From NCBI GenBank assembly GCA_017432545.1, contig JAFRJA010000081.1, positions 1 to 47,050 on the forward strand: 47,050 nt of DNA. Reading direction: 5' to 3'. The notes beneath the pieces are model-generated. The model was not told the DNA's origin. It made no database searches and saw nothing but the letters and a program-made list of their open reading frames with translations. Numbering within the stretch: the first letter of the stretch is position 1; every line of letters starts with the position of its first letter. The DNA comes from Erysipelotrichaceae bacterium (GTDB taxonomy: Bacteria > Bacillota_I > Bacilli_A > Erysipelotrichales > Erysipelotrichaceae). The translations under genes were made by a program, and so were the position numbers. Shown here in pieces: positions 33,581 to 41,724 of this stretch.

Positions 33581-34462
33581 TTATTTCAGGTGTTTTCTGA
33601 AGAATTCACATTCTTCATCATTACAGATCTTCGCATCTTCCAGTTTCATATTCACATGGAAGACATGATATAGGATTTTGTCATCGTTTCCATAGACATG
33701 AAGTTCATACGGAACATTATTTTCCTTGAGATAAGGAATTATCTGTTCCGGCTGATCTTTGAGGAAATCGCCGTTTGAAGTCATCAGGAAGACCGCAGGA
33801 TATCCTTCTTTGATCTTGTCATAGCTGTTGAACATTGCGAGATCCTTATCGCTCCAGTTCTTCCCCAGTATATCGTTCATCAATAACACCGTGCCTTTGT
33901 CCATGTCTTCTCTCTCATAACAATACAGACCGCAATTCAAAGCGATGGCTCTGAAATTGAAATCTTCCGGTACAGCGATATGGTAGTATTCCGCAAACTC
34001 TTTATCCTTCAACATTGCCGCATAGACAGACAACAGATGTCCGCCTGCCGAATCTCCGACCGCAAAGACGTTATTGGTATCAAAACCGTATTCTTCCTGA
34101 TGTTCAAACATCCACTTCACGACTGAGTTTGTGTCTTCGAGCTGGGCGGGGTACCTGGCCTCCGGAGTCAGACGATAGGAGAAGTTGATCATCGCAAAAC
34201 CTCTTTGAGCTAAAGACATGCCATAGAACTGATAGATCTCTTTACTGCCATAGACCCAGGCTCCGCCATGAACGGAAATTATCACCGGCAGCTTGCCTTC
34301 TACGCCTTTCGGCCGATAGACATCCAAGACCTGCCATTTGGGGTCTTTACCGTATTGAATATCATCATAACGGACCACATCATCAGGTGTGCTTAATCCG
34401 GCATCTCTTTGACGATCGCCTTTTCCATATTTATAACGCAGATACATGCTTGTAAGTGACAT
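33581..34462 (-). CDS. alpha/beta-hydrolase (BD-FAE/HSL-like esterase)
   Basis: A 293-residue esterase: ISVHGGAWVYGSKEIYQFYG (HGG oxyanion motif), FAVGDSAGGHLLSVYAAM (nucleophile Ser in GDSAGG), SNGDFLKDQ (acid) and HVFHVNM (His). It starts at MSLTSMYLRYKYGKGDRQRD, 34462; the frame is open further upstream to 34645, but that part overlaps the divergent gene at 34526 and its promoter and is not conserved-looking. Ribosome site AAGGAA lies 5-6 bases before this ATG. Cytosolic. Acts on small acyl esters; substrate unknown. Confidence 0.85.
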   Translation of the reverse strand: MSLTSMYLRYKYGKGDRQRDAGLSTPDDVVRYDDIQYGKDPKWQVLDVYRPKGVEGKLPVIISVHGGAWVYGSKEIYQFYGMSLAQRGFAMINFSYRLTPEARYPAQLEDTNSVVKWMFEHQEEYGFDTNNVFAVGDSAGGHLLSVYAAMLKDKEFAEYYHIAVPEDFNFRAIALNCGLYCYEREDMDKGTVLLMNDILGKNWSDKDLAMFNSYDKIKEGYPAVFLMTSNGDFLKDQPEQIIPYLKENNVPYELHVYGNDDKILYHVFHVNMKLEDAKICNDEECEFFRKHLK

Positions 34463-34509
34463 AAGTGTTTCCTTCTTTCTCAAATATGATATATCTTTTT
34501 TGCTTAGTT

Positions 34510-34515
34510 TATAAT
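34510..34515 (+). promoter_or_regulatory. -10 box TATAAT, predicted leaderless start
   Basis: Consensus TATAAT ends 10 bases before the ATG at 34526; transcription is expected at about 34522. The in-frame ATG at 34514 overlaps the box and cannot be the start of that transcript. Confidence 0.5.
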
Positions 34516-34525
34516 GATGGTAAAG

Positions 34526-35362
34526 ATGAAAATCAAAAACGTCATCAGAAATAAAGAAAAGTGGCTTAACTCGCGCTATGAAGTCTTCAGTTATGATCGC
34601 CAGGAAATGATCGAAAAGACCAGAAAAGATCCGGAATGGATCCATTTCGGCTGCGGCAATCTTTTCCGGGCTTTTGAGGCTGCCTATTGCGATAAGCTGC
34701 TTGATGAAGGCGCGCTGGAAAAAGGAGTCATCGCTGTCAGCGGCAAGGATTCAGATATAATCAATACCTGCTATTGGGCCCTTGACAACATGTATATCGC
34801 GGTCACTTTAAAAAGCGACGGCAGCATCAATAAAAGAGTAGTCGGTTCGATTGCGGAAAGTCTCAGGATTGAAGATGTAGACAGGATCAAAGAGATCTTC
34901 GCTAACGAAAGTCTCAAAGTCGCAACTTTTACGCTTCCTAAAAGGGACTATCTGCCAAGTGACGACAACTTCTATTTTCGTTACTTCGCCTCATATTTAT
35001 ATCACCGTTATCGTAACGGAGCCTATCCTTTGACTCTGAGTTCTCATGATGACTTTCCCGATAATGGAAAGATCCTGAAGGAAGCCGTTGTCTACTGGGT
35101 TTCGAAATACGATGAACCTGATTTTGAAAAATATATTGAAGAAAAGGTCTCTTTCCCGCTCTCCATGATCGATAAGATCGTATTGCCTCCGGAAAGAATG
35201 ATCGGAGAGATTCTGAAAAAAGACGGTGTCGAAGACATCAGAGGATTTGATCCGGATTTCTATCTGAACTGTTTCTGCAACAGCGAAGAAGTCGAATATC
35301 TGTATACCGAAAACGACTTCCGCAACGGGCGTCCCAACTGGACCAATGTCAATTTCTTCTGA
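34526..35362 (+). CDS. truncated mannitol-dehydrogenase-like protein
   Basis: A 278-residue protein covering only the N-terminal Rossmann half of the mannitol/fructuronate dehydrogenase family (normally 450-540 residues). WIHFGCGNLFRAFEAAY is the nucleotide-binding HFGxGNxxRAF motif; NGKILKEAVVYWVSKY and SFPLSMIDKIVLPPERM match the interdomain blocks; YLYTENDFRNGRPNWTNVNF is the (V)IEDxFxNGRP block that normally precedes the C-terminal domain. The frame stops there and a terminator follows at once. The missing helical domain holds the catalytic Lys (in the family motif KLRLLNxxHS), so this is probably not an active dehydrogenase: a remnant or a repurposed nucleotide-binding protein. The ATG at 34526 is preferred by promoter position. 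Confidence 0.7.
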   Translation: MKIKNVIRNKEKWLNSRYEVFSYDRQEMIEKTRKDPEWIHFGCGNLFRAFEAAYCDKLLDEGALEKGVIAVSGKDSDIINTCYWALDNMYIAVTLKSDGSINKRVVGSIAESLRIEDVDRIKEIFANESLKVATFTLPKRDYLPSDDNFYFRYFASYLYHRYRNGAYPLTLSSHDDFPDNGKILKEAVVYWVSKYDEPDFEKYIEEKVSFPLSMIDKIVLPPERMIGEILKKDGVEDIRGFDPDFYLNCFCNSEEVEYLYTENDFRNGRPNWTNVNFF

Positions 35363-35371
35363 TCAGAACTT

Positions 35372-35397
35372 AAAGGGCTTCGGCTCTTTTTTCTTAG
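35372..35397 (+). terminator. UUCG-loop terminator
   Basis: The stem AAAGGGC/GCTCTTT (with one G-T pair) is closed by TTCG and followed by TTTCTT. It lies just after the truncated dehydrogenase gene and immediately before the next gene's -10 box. Confidence 0.8.
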
Positions 35398-35415
35398 CCC
35401 TTTATAATAAATAAG

Positions 35416-36000
35416 ATGGATAAAATAAAGATCAGAGAGTTCTTTGATAAATGTGCTCCTTCCTGGGACACGGATATGGCAGTCGATGAACAGGTCATCA
35501 ATACGATCCTGGATAATGCGGGTGTAGAAAGAGACAAGGATGTTTTGGATGTGGCTTGCGGTACCGGAGTCATGATCGACTTCTATCTGAAAAGAAATGT
35601 GCGATCAGTAACCGCTATCGATTTCTCGGAAAAGATGTGTAAGATCGCCAGTTCAAAATTCCATCAGGATAATGTTTGGATCATCTGTAAAGATGTTGAA
35701 GAATTTGATGAAGGAATCAGATATGACTGTATAATAGTCTATAATGCTTTTCCGCATTTTGTGGATAGTGAAAAACTTATTTCTCATTTATCGTCATTAT
35801 TAAAAAAGGATGGGATACTGACTATCGCTCATGGAATGTCCAGAGCTAAGCTCAATTATCACCATCACAATATTTGTGAAGAAGTAAGACACGATCTTAT
35901 CGAAGCTGATGAACTCGCAAAGATAATTTCAGACTATCTTGAGATCACCACCATCATCTCCAATGATAGGATGTATCAGGTCAGCGGAAAGAAACGCTGA
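35416..36000 (+). CDS. class I SAM-dependent methyltransferase
   Basis: A 194-residue methyltransferase. Motif I is DVLDVACGTGVMIDFYLKRN (residues ~39-58), followed by AIDFSEKMCKIASSKF (motif II acid), DCIIVYNAFPHFVDSEKL (motif IV region) and GILTIAHGMSR. UbiE/methyltransferase-11 type; acceptor unknown. A consensus TATAAT (35403-35408) ends 7 bases before the ATG, so the message would start one base before or at the ATG. No ribosome site is present. Convergent with the next gene. Confidence 0.88.
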   Translation: MDKIKIREFFDKCAPSWDTDMAVDEQVINTILDNAGVERDKDVLDVACGTGVMIDFYLKRNVRSVTAIDFSEKMCKIASSKFHQDNVWIICKDVEEFDEGIRYDCIIVYNAFPHFVDSEKLISHLSSLLKKDGILTIAHGMSRAKLNYHHHNICEEVRHDLIEADELAKIISDYLEITTIISNDRMYQVSGKKR

Positions 36001-36005
36001 TCTTT

Positions 36006-36497
36006 TTATTTTCGGAATGCTTCGTACAGATTGACCAGGACATTGATGAAATTGAAGACCACACCGACATAGCTGTTGATCACATAGTTATAGATCGTCC
36101 AGCACAAGAAAGACAAAGCAAAAGTGAGCTTCAGATATTTCATACCGATATTCTTATTCATCAGTACATAGGTCTGAAGCAGATTGGCTACGACCGGAAG
36201 CAAGCCCAACAAGCCTCTGTTATTGAAGTAAGTGCCTAAGATGATCGTTGCGGCCATGAACAGGTATTCCCGATATTTGATCTTTATATCTTTCAGGATG
36301 ACGATATTCCTGAATATCTCGATCAGATCGATAGCCACGGCACTGTAGCCCTTCAACAAGAAAGACGATACCGTCAGCAGGGTCATCGGGAAAAACTGGG
36401 TATACAGGATCTTTTCCCTGTCTCTTCTGGTCGATATGTATATCGTTGATATCTGAGCTATCAATACAAGGATGTTTCCGATAAGGATTTCATTCAT
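36006..36497 (-). CDS. YgjV-like inner membrane protein
   Basis: A 163-residue protein with four to five membrane helices: MNEILIGNILVLIAQISTIY, then STRRDREKILYTQFFPMTLL, SFLLKGYSAVAIDLIEIFRN and IYNVINSYVG-type segments. The helix-loop pattern (S-T-R-R-x-R/K after helix 1, GxxSAVAIDxIxIFRN) resembles the YgjV/Imp-YgjV family, of unknown function. Convergent with the methyltransferase (6-base gap). Confidence 0.65.
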   Translation of the reverse strand: MNEILIGNILVLIAQISTIYISTRRDREKILYTQFFPMTLLTVSSFLLKGYSAVAIDLIEIFRNIVILKDIKIKYREYLFMAATIILGTYFNNRGLLGLLPVVANLLQTYVLMNKNIGMKYLKLTFALSFLCWTIYNYVINSYVGVVFNFINVLVNLYEAFRK

Positions 36498-36582
36498 ACG
36501 AAAATATAATATTAGATTATTTTGTTTTATGACGAACCGTTCTTTTATTTTTCAAATGGAACATCTTAGATAGAGCTTGCTT

Positions 36583-36591
36583 TGTTATAAT
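36583..36591 (+). promoter_or_regulatory. extended -10 promoter TGTTATAAT, predicted leaderless transcript
   Basis: A perfect extended -10 element. Seven bases past the box is the A of the ATG at 36598. No good -35 is seen, as expected for extended -10 promoters. Confidence 0.65.
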
Positions 36592-36597
36592 ATGGGT

Positions 36598-38073
36598 ATG
36601 GGACAAGAGAGATATAAAAAACTGATTTTGCTGCACTCCAACGATATGCATGGTGATTTTCTGGCGGAGAATGTTTCTGATGAACTGGTAGGCGGTGTCT
36701 CGATGCTTTCAGGATACATCTCCAAGGTCAAAGCTGAAGAAAAGAATGTCCTTTACTGTATAGCCGGTGATATGTTCAGAGGCTCAGTCATCGACTCCGA
36801 GTATCTGGGCTATTCGACCATTGAGATCATGAATATGCTCTCACCCGATGTCGTTACGATCGGCAATCACGAAACAGACTATGGTCTTTCTCATCTGCTG
36901 TTTATGGAAAAATGTGCCCGGTTCCCGATCATCAATGCGAACCTGTATATAAAAGCCAATGGCGTGCGTTTATTCAAGCCTTACTATATCGCTGAGATCG
37001 ACGGGATGAAAGTCCTGTTCATCGGTATCCTCACGGAAGAGGTCATGTCTTCAGCCGCTAATGAAAAAGTCGTTGGTTCATTGGTCGGTGTTTCCGATGC
37101 GGCAAGCGAGATAAAGAGGATCTGTGATACTTTCAATGGGGTCGATATCGACTTCACAGTCTTGCTTACGCATATCGGTTTTGAAAACGACAAGTTGCTC
37201 GCTGCCTCTCTTGATCCGGCACTTGGCATTGATGTCATCATCGGCGGACACTCTCATACCTTCCTTGATGAACCGGCCAAGGTCAATGATATCCTGATCG
37301 TGCAAGCCGGTACCGGTACCGATCAGATCGGACGTTTCGACATCGTCGTTGATACCGATAACAACTCTGTTTCTTCCTATACGTGGCAAGCCGTACCGAT
37401 CACCGCTTCGACCTGTCCGAATGATCCAAAGATGAATGAACTCATCAATGAACTTAAGTCAAAGACCGATCTCAAGTATGGTCGGACTCTAAGAAGACTT
37501 GATTGTGCCCTTAATCACGAAAACCGCTATAAGCAGACTACATTAGGCAACTTCTATGCCGATATCTTCCAGAAGATCACCGGAGCTGATATGGTCTTCT
37601 ATACTTCCGGTTCGATCCGGACAATAAGTATCGGTCCTGTTATAACCCTTGGTGATCTGATGAACAACTCCCCATATGGCGGTCCGATGTTTAAATTCAA
37701 AGTTGCCGGCAAGCAGCTGAAACAGATGGTCAGACACATCTGCCGTGACGAAGTCTGGGAAGGTGACGCGCACGAGTTCTATCAGATCCCTTCCGGATGG
37801 GAAATCGAGTATGACAGAAGCAGTCACGAATTTACAAAGTTCAATTATAAAGGTGAACCGCTTAAAGACGATAAGATCGTCACGGTCGCCTTACGAGACT
37901 ATGACTACAACAATATCGAGAAGTTCATGGGCATCAGCGAGGATGAGATCAAAAGCAACGGCTCTATCAAGACGACCGTCACTGATATTAAAGACTCACT
38001 GTACGAATTCATTGAAAACGCCGATGAATTACCTGCTTATCCGGAAGTCAATAACCGTCTTGTCATTAAGTGA
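36598..38073 (+). CDS. 5'-nucleotidase/2',3'-cyclic phosphodiesterase-like metallophosphatase, without signal peptide
   Basis: A 491-residue two-domain enzyme. N-terminal metallophosphatase motifs: LLHSNDMHGDF (D-x-H), CIAGDMFRGS (GD), TIGNHETDYG (GNHE), LLTHIGFENDKLLA (H), VIIGGHSHTFLDEP (GHxH). C-terminal 5'-nucleotidase domain: LGNFYADIFQKITGADMVFY, SGSIR, and SPYGGPMFKFKVAGKQLKQM (substrate-binding block). Homologues are usually exported or wall-anchored; here no signal peptide is present at the chosen start, nor in the longer frame from 36577. Intracellular nucleotide turnover is therefore more likely. The ATG at 36598 coincides with the predicted transcription start. Confidence 0.88.
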   Translation: MGQERYKKLILLHSNDMHGDFLAENVSDELVGGVSMLSGYISKVKAEEKNVLYCIAGDMFRGSVIDSEYLGYSTIEIMNMLSPDVVTIGNHETDYGLSHLLFMEKCARFPIINANLYIKANGVRLFKPYYIAEIDGMKVLFIGILTEEVMSSAANEKVVGSLVGVSDAASEIKRICDTFNGVDIDFTVLLTHIGFENDKLLAASLDPALGIDVIIGGHSHTFLDEPAKVNDILIVQAGTGTDQIGRFDIVVDTDNNSVSSYTWQAVPITASTCPNDPKMNELINELKSKTDLKYGRTLRRLDCALNHENRYKQTTLGNFYADIFQKITGADMVFYTSGSIRTISIGPVITLGDLMNNSPYGGPMFKFKVAGKQLKQMVRHICRDEVWEGDAHEFYQIPSGWEIEYDRSSHEFTKFNYKGEPLKDDKIVTVALRDYDYNNIEKFMGISEDEIKSNGSIKTTVTDIKDSLYEFIENADELPAYPEVNNRLVIK

Positions 38074-38084
38074 ACTTATTTATT

Positions 38085-38107
38085 ACTCCGCAAAAGCGGA
38101 GTTTTTT
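38085..38107 (+). terminator. intrinsic terminator after the nucleotidase
   Basis: The 7-bp stem ACTCCGC/GCGGAGT with an AAAA loop is followed by TTTTT. Confidence 0.9.
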
Positions 38108-38128
38108 ATACAATATAGATAATTAAAT

Positions 38129-40699
38129 ATGAAAAAAATATTATCTTTTCTGTTTGTCTTGTCTATTACTTTACAATTGATCATTCCTTTTTCAATCAAG
38201 GCCGAAGGAGACGATCCTGGAGATGATGGAACGATCAATATCGTTGACAGTTTTTTTGTTACGACGGCAGGTGAAAATCGCACGCTAACGATCCCTTTCA
38301 GCATCAAGTGGTTCAATAATAAGGCGACGGAATACAACCACGATCTGGCTAAAATGTCTCTTGGTTTAGCTACGGCAGCTTTCCGTCCAAGCAAGACCGT
38401 CGAATACGACCGCGATCCTGATTACAACCTGCGTTTCTTTTTATATCAGGCCGGCTTTGAGGATATGCGTTCTGATGACTACAACAAGGACCCAAGCATG
38501 TATACGGTCTCGACGATGATGGGCCATCAGAAAGTCGGTGAGGGTGATGACGCCTATGAACTGATCGCCGTGGGTATCTGCGGTCAGGGCTATCTCGATG
38601 AATGGGAATCCAATTTTTCGATCGGTCTGGACACTCATCCGGAAGGATTTGGCAGTGCAGCGCAGCTTGTCTATGACCGCGTCTTCGGCTATATCGCTGC
38701 CAATCACTTAAGCGGTAAGCTCAAGATCTGGGTCTCCGGCTTTTCAAGAGCAGCCGCCATCTCCAATATTGCCGCCGCAAGACTTTCTGACAGCGACCTG
38801 TTTGGTCAGGAGAACGTCTTTGCCTATACCTTTGCGACACCGAATACCGTTAAAGCCGATGAGATCCCGGAATATAAAAATATCTTCAACATCTGCGGCA
38901 AAATGGATCCGGTCACAACTATGCCTTTCACGGCCTGGGGCTATAAGCGCTATGGTACGACCTTCTATACACCGTCTTTGGAGACCGATTCCGATTTCCA
39001 GGAAAAAAGAAAGATCGCCGATAAATTATATAATGATCTGACCGGCATCTCCTACTGGAACAACGCCGATATCCACAGCGAACTGCGTCTCATCCTTGAC
39101 TGTATGTTGAGGATCTGTCCGACCGTTGAAAACTATGTGATCGGCTTACAGAGCAATCTTATTTCCCTTTGGGAAAAACATGATTTCATCAGTGTTCTGA
39201 AAAAACTCATGGAGATGTCGGAAGATCCGTTTCTGATCAACGACGAAAACCGGGCTGATGTGAATCTTTTGCTTAACCGCATCTCGGCCCTCGTCTTTGA
39301 TTACGTGACTTCCGATAATGCCTTCCGCCGCTACAACCAGAAAGCCAGTGTTGGTTCTAATATTTTACAGACCCATACACCGGAACTGTATATGTCCTGG
39401 GTGCTGTCTTTTGACACAGGCGAAGAACTTTATTCCGATGCGCTGAAATATGCACAGGTCTATGTGGATGGCGATGTCACGGTAAGGCTTTATCGCAAAG
39501 ATGTTCTGCTCGATTCCTTGAGCAGCGATGACTACAATTATTCTCTGGATCACAGGTATTTAAGTATCCATGACAACCAGGTCACCGCCCTGGTCCCGCG
39601 TGATCACGACTACATCATCAGTATCGTGACCACCGATAACGACGATGTCTCGGCGCTGGTTGCGGATTATACCGTAGGCAAGCCGGCTCCTTCCACGACG
39701 CAAACCAGTCATTACACGCTGAAGAAAGGTGAGACGATCGATATCGAACTTAAAGCAGGAGGAGGCATACGCTACGTTGATCAGCCTGACAGCGTTGAAA
39801 TGACAGTCTTCAATCCGACGAGCTACCTTTCAAATTCGAATTTTGCCAACTTCATCTTCAAGCGCAGCTATGATATAAGCTGGAAAGACATGATCATGCT
39901 GATGACGATCGTTGTCGCGGTCGGATCATCAACCATTTTCTTCTTAGTGACACTGTTAGTCAAATATCTGCGTCATGTCCACAGAAGAAAGAAGGGGCTC
40001 ATCCCGAAAGATATGAAGTTCAGGCCTTTACCGATCTTCAATTTCTTTCTGATCAGCCAGCTCATTATCATCAAGGAACTTGAAAGAGTTCTCTATGATA
40101 TGCCTAAAACGTCCATGGCCAAATACAAACTGATCATCGGCATACTGATCCTGATAATCGCCTTCTATGGCTACAGGCGTAAGAAAGACAGATTCCATCT
40201 GCTGATCATGCTTTCAGTCGTTTTACTGACGGCCGCCGATATTGCCCTCACCTTCTCAGTAACCTGGGGTGCGATCCTGTTTATCCTGTCCTACATGCTT
40301 CTGACTTATAACTACATCAAAGAAGACACACCGGATAACCTGCAGAATCTGGCCTGGGTATTATTAAGCGCTCTTGGCACCTTCTTGGTCATGAAGGCAC
40401 CGGGTACTTTCGGACATCTCAGAGTACTGGCAGTCTTATATGTGATCGCCTCTTCCGCTCTTGTCTGTTCATCCTATGTCTTCCCTGGCAGGACTTTCAG
40501 AGGATCGGCATTATTGCTGATATCAGGAATATTTGTGATCATCGGTCATGTCTTTGGTGATCTGTTCATCCCACACATCCTGGGCGTCATCACTTACTAT
40601 ATGGCCGTCATAACCTTGGCCAGCAGCGGTAGCGGCTATGTCAGACAAAAACACGTACAGGAAACACTTATCCAAAGCGAAGAAGAGATCATCGAATAA
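38129..40699 (+). CDS. exported lipase-like hydrolase fused to a multi-helix membrane domain
   Basis: An 856-residue protein. Residues 1-26 form a signal peptide (MKKILSFLFVLSITLQLIIP). Residues ~40-345 form a lipase-class-3-like alpha/beta domain, with the nucleophile elbow KIWVSGFSRAAAISNIAAAR (Ser206 in GFSRA, the GxSRxA variant common in Bacillota lipase-like proteins), FAYTFATPNTVKA and a NICGKMDPVTTMPF segment with the likely acid. The middle (~345-590) is unassigned. A first membrane helix occurs at about 590-620 (IMLMTIVVAVGSSTIFFLVT), then about seven more helices to residue 840 and a charged tail. The catalytic domain is thus outside and tethered by a polytopic domain. A TACAAT box lies about 14 bases before the ATG. 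Confidence 0.8.
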   Translation: MKKILSFLFVLSITLQLIIPFSIKAEGDDPGDDGTINIVDSFFVTTAGENRTLTIPFSIKWFNNKATEYNHDLAKMSLGLATAAFRPSKTVEYDRDPDYNLRFFLYQAGFEDMRSDDYNKDPSMYTVSTMMGHQKVGEGDDAYELIAVGICGQGYLDEWESNFSIGLDTHPEGFGSAAQLVYDRVFGYIAANHLSGKLKIWVSGFSRAAAISNIAAARLSDSDLFGQENVFAYTFATPNTVKADEIPEYKNIFNICGKMDPVTTMPFTAWGYKRYGTTFYTPSLETDSDFQEKRKIADKLYNDLTGISYWNNADIHSELRLILDCMLRICPTVENYVIGLQSNLISLWEKHDFISVLKKLMEMSEDPFLINDENRADVNLLLNRISALVFDYVTSDNAFRRYNQKASVGSNILQTHTPELYMSWVLSFDTGEELYSDALKYAQVYVDGDVTVRLYRKDVLLDSLSSDDYNYSLDHRYLSIHDNQVTALVPRDHDYIISIVTTDNDDVSALVADYTVGKPAPSTTQTSHYTLKKGETIDIELKAGGGIRYVDQPDSVEMTVFNPTSYLSNSNFANFIFKRSYDISWKDMIMLMTIVVAVGSSTIFFLVTLLVKYLRHVHRRKKGLIPKDMKFRPLPIFNFFLISQLIIIKELERVLYDMPKTSMAKYKLIIGILILIIAFYGYRRKKDRFHLLIMLSVVLLTAADIALTFSVTWGAILFILSYMLLTYNYIKEDTPDNLQNLAWVLLSALGTFLVMKAPGTFGHLRVLAVLYVIASSALVCSSYVFPGRTFRGSALLLISGIFVIIGHVFGDLFIPHILGVITYYMAVITLASSGSGYVRQKHVQETLIQSEEEIIE

Positions 40700-40720
40700 T
40701 AATCAGACAGTGAAAAAATA

Positions 40721-41533
40721 ATGAGCGTAAAATTTTCCAATGAAAAAATAAGCGAACACATCACCCGTATCAGAGATGGCAGTGATGTCTGTGAGTATCT
40801 TGTTATTGGAACAGACAGAGCGATGCTGATCGATACGGGATATGGTATTGGTGATCTTAAAGGTTACATCAGAACGCTCACCGATCTACCACTCGCCGTC
40901 TATATCACCCATGGCCATGTTGACCACGCCAGCGGAACTGCCGCTTTTGACGATGTCCATATGTCGCATTATGATCTTGAACTGTTCCAGAAACATTGCA
41001 ATCTCAGATTCAGAAAAGAGATGTTGAAAAACAGCGGTCTGGATCTATTGGAAAGAGATTATATGCCTGATCGCAAAGCTCTTTTTATCAACATCAAGGA
41101 TCAGGAAACGATAGGTTTAGGTGGCGTCCATGTGGTTATGATCCACGTACCGGGTCACACCAAAGGTACATTTGTACCATTAATTAAAGAAGATAACATC
41201 ATCGTGTTTGGCGATGCCTCCGGTGTCGGTACACTTATCTGTCTTGAAGGTTCAACAACAATCAGAGAATATCTTAGGAGTCTCAAATACCTGAAGACCT
41301 ATGAAAATCAATACAACATGATCTTGAGGCAGCACGGAACCTGTACCTCATCTCTTTCATTGCTTAATGAAAACATCGAGAACTGTGAGCTGATCCTTTC
41401 TCATAAAGACGATCACATTCCTACCGAATTCATGGGCAATACCTGCTTCTGGGCCAGAGAAAGAGATGAACACGGCAATCGACTTGATGGCAAGGAAGGC
41501 AATATCTGTTATCAGGAAGATAATATCGAATAG
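40721..41533 (+). CDS. MBL-fold metallo-hydrolase
   Basis: A 270-residue metallo-beta-lactamase-fold protein: MLIDTGYGIGDLKGYI (D), VYITHGHVDHASGTAAFD (HxHxDH with one change, HGHVDH), VVMIHVPGHTKGTFVPLI (H), IIVFGDASGVGTL (D) and a C-terminal His in the RQHGTC segment. Glyoxalase-II-like or small-substrate hydrolase; substrate unknown. It follows the lipase-membrane gene by 21 bases on the same strand and may be cotranscribed; no terminator is seen between them. Confidence 0.87.
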   Translation: MSVKFSNEKISEHITRIRDGSDVCEYLVIGTDRAMLIDTGYGIGDLKGYIRTLTDLPLAVYITHGHVDHASGTAAFDDVHMSHYDLELFQKHCNLRFRKEMLKNSGLDLLERDYMPDRKALFINIKDQETIGLGGVHVVMIHVPGHTKGTFVPLIKEDNIIVFGDASGVGTLICLEGSTTIREYLRSLKYLKTYENQYNMILRQHGTCTSSLSLLNENIENCELILSHKDDHIPTEFMGNTCFWARERDEHGNRLDGKEGNICYQEDNIE

Positions 41534-41681
41534 TTTCTGACGAACTCCTGATGCTTCATTGATCATCGAGATTATAATCAACAAAACCTCTTTTCATAAA
41601 AACATGACCCCGATCTTATAAAAGAACTTGAACCGGTTTCTATAATTGCCATAGCTGACTAAAAACAAACTAAAATTCACA

Positions 41682-41705
41682 ACTACTTGACATATGTCAA
41701 GTAGT
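41682..41705. promoter_or_regulatory. perfect 24-bp palindrome (operator) over the -35 box
   Basis: Half-site ACTACTTGACAT is followed directly by its exact complement. The consensus -35 TTGACA (41687-41692) lies inside it. Such a site, in front of a HipA-like module whose second gene encodes an HTH, is a natural autorepression operator. Confidence 0.8.
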
Positions 41706-41715
41706 ATTCTATATT
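41687..41715 (+). promoter_or_regulatory. promoter of the HipA-like kinase module
   Basis: TTGACA, exactly 17 bases, then TATATT (41710-41715). Transcription is expected at about 41722, three bases before the ATG at 41725, so the message would be essentially leaderless. Confidence 0.75.
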
Positions 41716-41724
41716 ATCATTACT

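Noticed and set aside
34463..34645. N-terminal extension of the esterase at 33581
   Set aside because: It would overlap the divergent gene and its promoter and shows no esterase-like conservation. The ATG at 34462 has a ribosome site.
41534..41681. Possible gene or RNA between the MBL hydrolase and the kinase module
   Set aside because: No open frame with a start site, no strong hairpin and no promoter other than the kinase promoter was seen in this gap.
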